From positions 17,504,089 to 17,568,088 of the forward strand of contig OX365956.1 of assembly GCA_947247005.1 (NCBI GenBank): 64,000 nt of DNA, read 5' to 3'. This DNA comes from Spisula solida. Lineage: Eukaryota > Mollusca > Bivalvia > Venerida > Mactridae. Of the stretch, positions 59,501 to 64,000 are shown in pieces. The notes beneath the pieces are model-generated. The model was not told where the DNA came from. It ran no database searches and saw only the letters and a program-made list of their open reading frames with translations. The position numbers and the translations under genes are program-made. Positions within the stretch are counted from its first letter, which is position 1. Every line of letters starts with the position of its first letter.

Positions 59501-61240
59501 GGTATTAAATGAACGACCCTCGTATGTCTTTCGTTGCGGAGTGAGTATATTTAGCCTTGCTTGAAACATTCTTTTGTGGATATGGATGGTTCGTTCTATG
59601 TCCGACTCTAGGGTTGGTGGTTGGGCGCACCGCGGCTGGATATGGATGGTTCGTTCTATGTCTGACTCTAGGGTTGGTGGTTGGGCGCTCCGCGGCTGGA
59701 TATGGATGGTTCGTTCTATGTCTGACTCTAGCGTTGGTGGTTAGGCGCTCCGCGGCTGGATATGGATGGTTCGTTCTATGTCTGACTCTAGGGTTGGTGG
59801 TTGGGCGCTCCGCGGCTGGGTATGGATGGTTCGTTCTATGTCTGACTCTAGGGTTGGTGGTTGGGCGCACCGCGGCTGGATATGGATGGTTCGTTCTATG
59901 TCTGACTCTAGCGTTGGTGGTTGGGCGCTCCGCGGCTGGGTATGGATGGTTCGTTCTATGTCTGACTCTAGCGTTGGTGTTTGGGCGCTCCGCGGCTGGA
60001 TATGGATGGTTCGTTCTATGTCTGACTCTAGCGTTGGTGGTTGGGCGCACCGCGGCTGGATATGGATGGTTCGTTCTATGTCTGTCTCTAGCGTTGGTGG
60101 TTGGGCGCTCCGCGGCTGGATATAGATGGTTCGTGCTATGTCTGACTCTAGCGTTGGTGGTTGGGCGCTCCGCGGCCACCGTTTCTTTGTGACTTTGGGT
60201 AGGCTGTGTCCCAAAGTATTTGTTTCAGTATTCTAATCAGGATGGCTCGTTGTGAAGGCTTCGAATGAAATGCGTCTTTGAGGACAATATTTATTGGGCA
60301 CAATATCTAGGCCAAGTTCGAATATAGGCTCAATCGGACCAGATATTCTTGGGATTATGACCCTTGAATTGCAAAAACATGTGTAATAAGCCTTGTCTGT
60401 ACTCTAATTGAATTTCATAAAGTTTAAATCTGACCAAATTTTAAGACAATGTTTATCGGCACAGTAGGTTCCAATATGGTCCTATAAGGCCCACGCTTTC
60501 GATTATGGCCATTGGAATTAGCCTTGTCTTCTTTGAGTTTCATTTCCCATGACCCAATACGGTCATACATGTATATTCTAACATTTTGGCTCATGTTTCC
60601 GGTACGGATTTTACTTTCTGTGGCTTTCGCCTGTGCCAGTGGCTAGAGGCTGCCACTGTTTCTGGTCGCCTTCGAATAGTGCCGCTATTTCTGCTCGCCT
60701 TCGAATAGTGCCGCTGTTTCTGCTAGCCTTCGAATAGTGCCGCTGTTTCTGCTTGCCTTGGAATAGTATGTAAATGTACCGTTAAATAGTATGTTATATA
60801 GACTATATTCCCGTATATATAAAAACCTGTCATTCACCAAAGCTATTGTCCGCCCAGGATATTGTAATGTTTACAAACATGAATCGGTTTGGTCAACTGT
60901 GGCAAAATTGGTTTTACAAATCACTTAAATAAACAGATAAGGTCAGTATTGTACTCTAAACATCATTGATAATTGGTGCACATAATTGTAATCCACCTTT
61001 TTGGAATATACCAAATTTTCCCGCCTATCACATTATCCTGGGCGCACTATAGCTGGTGGTATGAAGTAGAATACATTTGTATACAAACATGATCGTCTCC
61101 TATAACAATAATAGTTTACGCCATATTTCTGTTTTATAATTTCCTTAGATTTCGGAATGTCGGACTTGCACATATATGATGAGGAGATCAATGGACCTAA
61201 TGATGTTCAAGACATAGTGGATGATTTAGTAATCGCTTAG
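55587..61240 (+). CDS. RING-finger protein B (repeat-expanded paralogue, 352 aa if spliced as modelled)
   Basis: Exon 1 is 55587-56553 (donor TCGG|GTAAGA) and exon 2 is 61149-61240 (acceptor TTCCTTAG|ATTTCG), joined in phase 1. It begins MGMSVSTP (Gly2, Ser5; the palmitoylatable cysteines of protein A are absent). Residues 32-217 are six tandem copies of a 31-residue unit (GSLNSNN-EVLNRS-STATS-ESDPGLID type), of which protein A has one. The RING follows with C266, C269, C285, H287, C290, C293, C308 and Asp311, all conserved with A. Exon 2 matches A for 29 residues, then meets TAG at 61238 and TGA at 61247-61249, after which homology goes on in the same frame to about 61434. So B is either a truncated but RING-competent protein or a young pseudogene. 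The intron carries a large nested-transposon cluster. Confidence 0.68.
55680..56237 (+). repeat. 93-bp coding tandem repeat x6
   Basis: Units start at 55680, 55773, 55866, 55959, 56052 and 56145 (GGTTCGTTAAATTCAAACA). The length is exactly 31 codons so the frame is kept. The last unit ends TTTGAATCAGATACTGG, resembling the single unit of gene A, and the first three share TCTAATGGTAG. Confidence 0.9.
56616..58663. mobile_element. CACAGGTAAC MITE, split by a Helitron-like insertion
   Basis: The left part (56616-56982) and right part (58507-58663) are together collinear with the 564-bp element at 52812-53375: TATCAAAAACAAGAATTG, GTGTCCAGTC, CCTATGGGTTTATTTTC, then CCTCGGTGACTGTCTGGTCA and the inverted end. 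The gap is filled by the repeat at 56983-58506. Confidence 0.75.
56983..58506 (+). mobile_element. Helitron-like non-autonomous element with ~140-bp internal tandem repeats, copy 1
   Basis: Begins AAGAGGATCATTGGCCCTTA and ends in a hairpin CTCACCATGAGC...GCTTAGGTGAGCTAA, so the 3' terminus is CTAA preceded by a stem-loop, the Helitron signature. The body is about ten degenerate repeats with GTGACCTCTAGAGTGTTAAC, GACCTAGTTTTTGACCCCAG, ATGACCCAGTTACGAACTTG and GACCAAGTTTCATTAAGATT. No Rep/helicase gene is present. Confidence 0.72.
58809..59522 (+). mobile_element. internally deleted mariner with perfect 32-bp ends
   Basis: 714 bp, flanked by TA (58807-58808 and 59523-59524). Inverted ends CGAGGGTCGTTCATTTAATA continue CCCGGACGATCG with no mismatch. 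The plus-strand frame 59057-59311 retains a transposase scrap (GRANLTSETGI ... HLKMVNVCARV.LWLQNEDQIEKR), matching the mariner K-V-C-A-R-W-V-P-R linker region. The catalytic domain is missing. Confidence 0.85.
59581..60176. repeat. satellite, 60-bp unit x10
   Basis: Ten head-to-tail units, each TATGGATGGTTCGTTCTATG, TCTGACTCTAGCGTTGGTGG, TTGGGCGCTCCGCGGCTGGA, with single-base variants (GGG/GCG in GTT context, CTC/CAC before CGCGG). It begins 58 bp after the mariner element. Because 60 is divisible by 3 and the unit lacks stops in several frames, long open frames appear on both strands. Confidence 0.95.
60640..60768. repeat. 29-bp tandem repeat x ~4
   Basis: Units of the form GTGCCGCTGTTTCTGCTCGC CTTCGAATA. 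Confidence 0.8.
60846..61056. mobile_element. GCGCCCAGGATAA-type MITE, intact copy
   Basis: Left TCCGCCCAGGATATTGTAA, right ACATTATCCTGGGCGCACTA. Interior CAAAATTGGTTTTACAAAT, AATCCACCTTTTTGGAATAT, TCCCGCC. Ends ~90 bp before exon 2 of RING gene B. A related, less complete copy is at 6704-6862. Confidence 0.72.
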
Positions 61241-61434
61241 AATGGGTGAGAACGACCTGATTCGCTAGACAATTACATTATTGATGATGTCCCAAACGAA
61301 CACGACGGTTCTGCATCTATTGATATGGAGCCACCATTCATAAGGTCGAAAATTAGAGGAGTTCCTAACACGCTGAATGATATTATAGTTATTGAGGATG
61401 TCCCAAATGAACACGACGGTCCCACGTCTGTTAT
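61241..61434 (+). pseudogene. decayed remainder of RING gene B exon 2
   Basis: Reads on in the exon 2 frame after TAG and TGA: ERPDSLDNYIIDDVPNEHDG, then MEPPFIRSKIRGVPNTLNDI and IVIEDVPNEHDGPTS, aligning with gene A exon 2. Homology stops at about 61434, so the basic and aromatic C-terminal part found in A is lost. Confidence 0.75.
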
Positions 61435-61527
61435 TATATTTTACATACTGTATTGGGAACATGCAAGTCAGCCAGTCTATCGCTGGATATATTGACTGAT
61501 TTGAATAACAAAGAACAGTTAAACGAA

Positions 61528-61755
61528 ACAAGATGTGTTTGTAAAACACGTATGCCCTATGGTAGCCCAATATTTTAGTCAGAAATGTTAGACCTAGGGG
61601 TCATCTACTGTCGATGACCAACCTCCATGTAAAGTTTGAGAATCCTTGGGCAAAGCGTTCTTGAGTTATTGAACGGAAACCATTTGGTCTACCGACCGAC
61701 ATTTGCAAAACAATACACTCCCTCATCAAAGATGGGGTGAGGCATAAATTAGTGT
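61528..61755 (+). repeat. dispersed repeat ending in CCCTC...GGGG hairpin, copy 2
   Basis: TGTTTGTAAAACACGTATGC, GAGTTATTGAACGGAAACCA, ACCGACCGACATTTGCAAAA and ACTCCCTCATCAAAGATGGG parallel the copy at 19225-19470. Confidence 0.65.
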
Positions 61756-61865
61756 GAGGTATAAATAACCTTGTGGACTAGACTGTGAGCAGTGACATTC
61801 TTGCCAAAACGATCATGGTTGATCCATAAAAATCGCTCTCCTACAGTGAAAGAATGTTCTAACTG

Positions 61866-62096
61866 TAGTGCGCCCAGGATAATTATTAACCGATTTGGTT
61901 AACTGTTGCAAAATTGGTTTTACAATTTACAAAAGTCAACAAATATTGTCAGCTTAATACTAAAACATCACTGATCAAGCGAGCACATCTGATAAATCAA
62001 ATACCTAAATATACATTTATAGTTTTGTCTTTGGATAAATCCACTTGTGGACTAAACCAAATTGTCACGCCTTTCTCGTTATCGTGGGTGCACGAC
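61866..62096. mobile_element. GCGCCCAGGATAA-type MITE, copy
   Basis: TAGTGCGCCCAGGATAATTA at the left; CGTTATCGTGGGTGCACGAC at the right; interior shared with 60846-61056. Confidence 0.65.
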
Positions 62097-62636
62097 TGTA
62101 TATCTTTTCCGCTACCACGATTTTTTGGGGGGTTATGAGAAATTCATATGGTCCCTATACCCCGTCCCTGAGACACTATTGACTTGCAGCACTGATAAAA
62201 ACTCGAAACATCCGGATGCTACACACCTACCCTAAACCGAAAGTAGAAAAAAATGTCAATATTTCGATTAAAGGTCACCGGAAATGATGATGTGACGGTG
62301 ACCCTTTTTTTTTTTTTTTTTTTTTAGCTTGACAGGCCTACTTTTTGGCCCCTTTAGGGCATAGGTCCTGACCCCTTTGTCTAGCCTTATATTCCTGCTA
62401 TAGAAAAATAAAAACTTTTTGGCGCTAAATGTTAATGCAATACCACAGGGAATCGTACCGCAATGGCGGGTAGGACCAGTAATTTCAGTTTTGTAAAATC
62501 TACGTTCAAAGCCCTCTTTAAAGGGGTCTAGCGGTTCTTTAACACTGCAATGGACTATTATTATGTGGAGCTTCAATTAAATGTTTAAGTTAGGGCCGGA
62601 CAAGCATTTATTAGTATGAAAAAGGTAGATAATTCA

Positions 62637-63868
62637 TCAAGAGGGCCATTGGCCCTATAGCGCTCACCTGAGTTTCATTAAGATTACATAAAACATGTGA
62701 CTTCTAGAGGGTTAATATGGTTTTTCTTTGATGTGACCTGGTGACTTACTTTTTGACCCCAGATAACCCAGTTTCATACTTGGCCTAGATTTGATAGAGA
62801 CAAACATTGTGACCAAGTTTCTTTTAATTAGGTAAAACAAGTAATTAAGAATTGCAAGCAATACAGAAGTCCCCTACCGGTTTGAGGTCATTTTCAATGT
62901 TTCTGTTGCCATAGCAACCACATTTTTTGTCAGAATCAAAATATTTTTAGACGTGCATAATCCCCTTTTGCCCCCTATCCACATATTAAGTTTCATAAAC
63001 CTAGCTCGGAAACTGGTTAAGTTATGGCAGGATCCAGATTTGGGAATATTTTCACTGTTTCTGTTGCCATAGCAACCACAATTTTTGTCAAAATATTTTT
63101 AGACGTGCATAATCTCATCATTGCCCCCTATCCACATATCAAGTTTCATAAGCCTGGCTTGGAAATTGTTTGAGTTATGTCAGGATCCAGATTGTTTGAC
63201 GGACGGACGGACTGACGGAGGGCAAACCTATAGTCCCCTCCTTGTGACCTAGTTTTTGACCCCAGATGACCCAGATGTAAACTTGCCCAAGATAAAATAA
63301 AGCCACACTTTGTGACCAAGGTTCATATAGATTAGGTAAAAAAATGTGACCTCTAGAGCGTTAACAAGGTTTTTCTTCAATGTGACCTGGTGACCTAGTT
63401 TTTGACCCCAGATGAGCAAATTACAAACTTGACCTAGATATTATAGAAACATAAATTTTGTCCAAGTTTCATTAATATTATGTAGAAAAATGTGACCTCT
63501 AGAGTGTTAACAAGGTTTTTCTTTGATGTGACCTGGTGACCTAGTTTTTGACCCCAGATAACCCACTTACAAACTTGACCTAGATTTCATAAAGACAAAC
63601 ATTGTGACCAAGTTTCATTAAGATTATGTCAAAATTGTGACCTCTAGAGTGTTAACAAGGTTTTTCTTTGATTTGACCTAGTTGTTGACCCCAGATGACC
63701 CAGTTACGAACTTGACCTAGATTTCATAGAGACACACATTGTGACCAAGTTTCATAAAGATTAAGTGAAAGCTGTGACTTCTAGAGTGTTAACAGTCCAA
63801 TTGTTGACGGTTCACGACGGGGTAGTCACAATAGCTCACCTTGAGCACCTCGTGCTCAGGTGAGCTAA
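62637..63868 (+). mobile_element. Helitron-like non-autonomous element, copy 2, with nested repeat
   Basis: Begins TCAAGAGGGCCATTGGCCCT and ends GCTCACCTTGAGC...GCTCAGGTGAGCTAA (hairpin then CTAA). It contains fewer copies of the GTGACCTCTAGAGTGTTAAC unit than the copy at 56983, and is interrupted by 62838-63240. Confidence 0.72.
62838..63240 (+). repeat. AAGAATTGCAAGCAATACAG repeat nested in a Helitron-like element
   Basis: Same family as 36940-37215, with the CATAGCAACCACAATTTTTG block present twice (a partial internal duplication), ending at TAGTCCCCTCC without the CTAA hairpin. Confidence 0.65.
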
Positions 63869-63883
63869 AAACTAAGTGAGATA

Positions 63884-64000
63884 CACGGTATGAATCCCGA
63901 TACACCGCTTCTCAGTTCCGTGAGAGAATTGTTCTATTGTCATATGGCTCCGACGGAACTGAAAACCGATGTAACGCTGGGACGGAACTCAGATTTCATG
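63884..64000. mobile_element. left part of a CACGGTA-GAATCCCGATA MITE, cut by the window edge
   Basis: TACACGGTATGAATCCCGAT, ACACCGCTTCTCAGTTCCGT and CTGAAAACCGATGTAACGCT match the left part of 3213-3687. Confidence 0.65.

Noticed and set aside
59581..60176. CRISPR-like array
   Set aside because: No unique spacers between repeats and the context is eukaryotic.
59505..60214. Long open frames on both strands over the 60-bp satellite, up to 224 aa
   Set aside because: The unit length is a multiple of three and lacks stops in several frames, so every frame stays open; no start context, splice sites or domain.

Overview
The window is AT-rich, intron-rich eukaryotic DNA, very probably from a bivalve mollusc. 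Reasons: long introns with GT-AG junctions; a monocarboxylate-transporter-like gene; a membrane protein with a peritrophin/chitin-binding type-2 domain; a small RING-finger gene family; and a dense load of MITEs, tRNA-like SINE heads, Tc1/mariner elements, a minisatellite-bearing Helitron-like repeat and foldback elements of kinds common in bivalve genomes. The clade is an inference from repeat style and gene content. There are no prokaryotic operons, rRNA genes or CRISPR arrays.

Layout. 1-5.8 kb: three exons of an SLC16-type transporter on the minus strand, running off the left edge; introns and upstream flank hold several MITE families, some nested. 5.8-21.7 kb: mostly repeats (inverted MITE pair, foldbacks, TTAA-flanked MITEs, a dispersed repeat with short internal subrepeats, a CA-rich tract), two weak candidate exons, and a decayed non-LTR retrotransposon 3' end at 20.6-21.35 kb. 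21.7-36.9 kb: a plus-strand gene of at least 13 coding exons, reconstructed here from splice sites and phase. It encodes an apparent type II membrane protein with a soluble N-terminal region, one membrane span, two microexons, an N-glycosylated cysteine-containing region and a C-terminal chitin-binding type-2 domain; one short exon in intron 9 appears to be missing. A Tc1-type transposon with perfect terminal repeats sits in that intron.

37-45.4 kb: repeats, including a ~3.7 kb element with long inverted arms and a ~42-bp minisatellite core, and a 362-bp insertion flanked by a perfect 9-bp target duplication. 45.4-61.4 kb: a divergent pair of RING-finger paralogues plus a truncated third copy. 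Gene A (minus, 45408-50372) is intact with two coding exons (489 aa). Gene B (plus, 55587-61240) has a 31-residue unit expanded to six copies, and its second exon is cut short by stop codons although homology continues. Between them lies an orphan fragment of the second exon. The gene B intron holds a MITE split by a Helitron-like element, an internally deleted mariner with perfect 32-bp ends and a 10 x 60-bp satellite. 61.4-64 kb: further repeats, including a second Helitron-like copy with another repeat inserted in it.

The genes do not form an obvious pathway. The most unusual items are the RING family (acylation-type N-terminus, C3HC3D RING, a second exon unlike anything I recognise, repeat expansion in one copy) and the chitin-binding type II membrane protein. 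All exon models come from reading splice sites and phase by eye.
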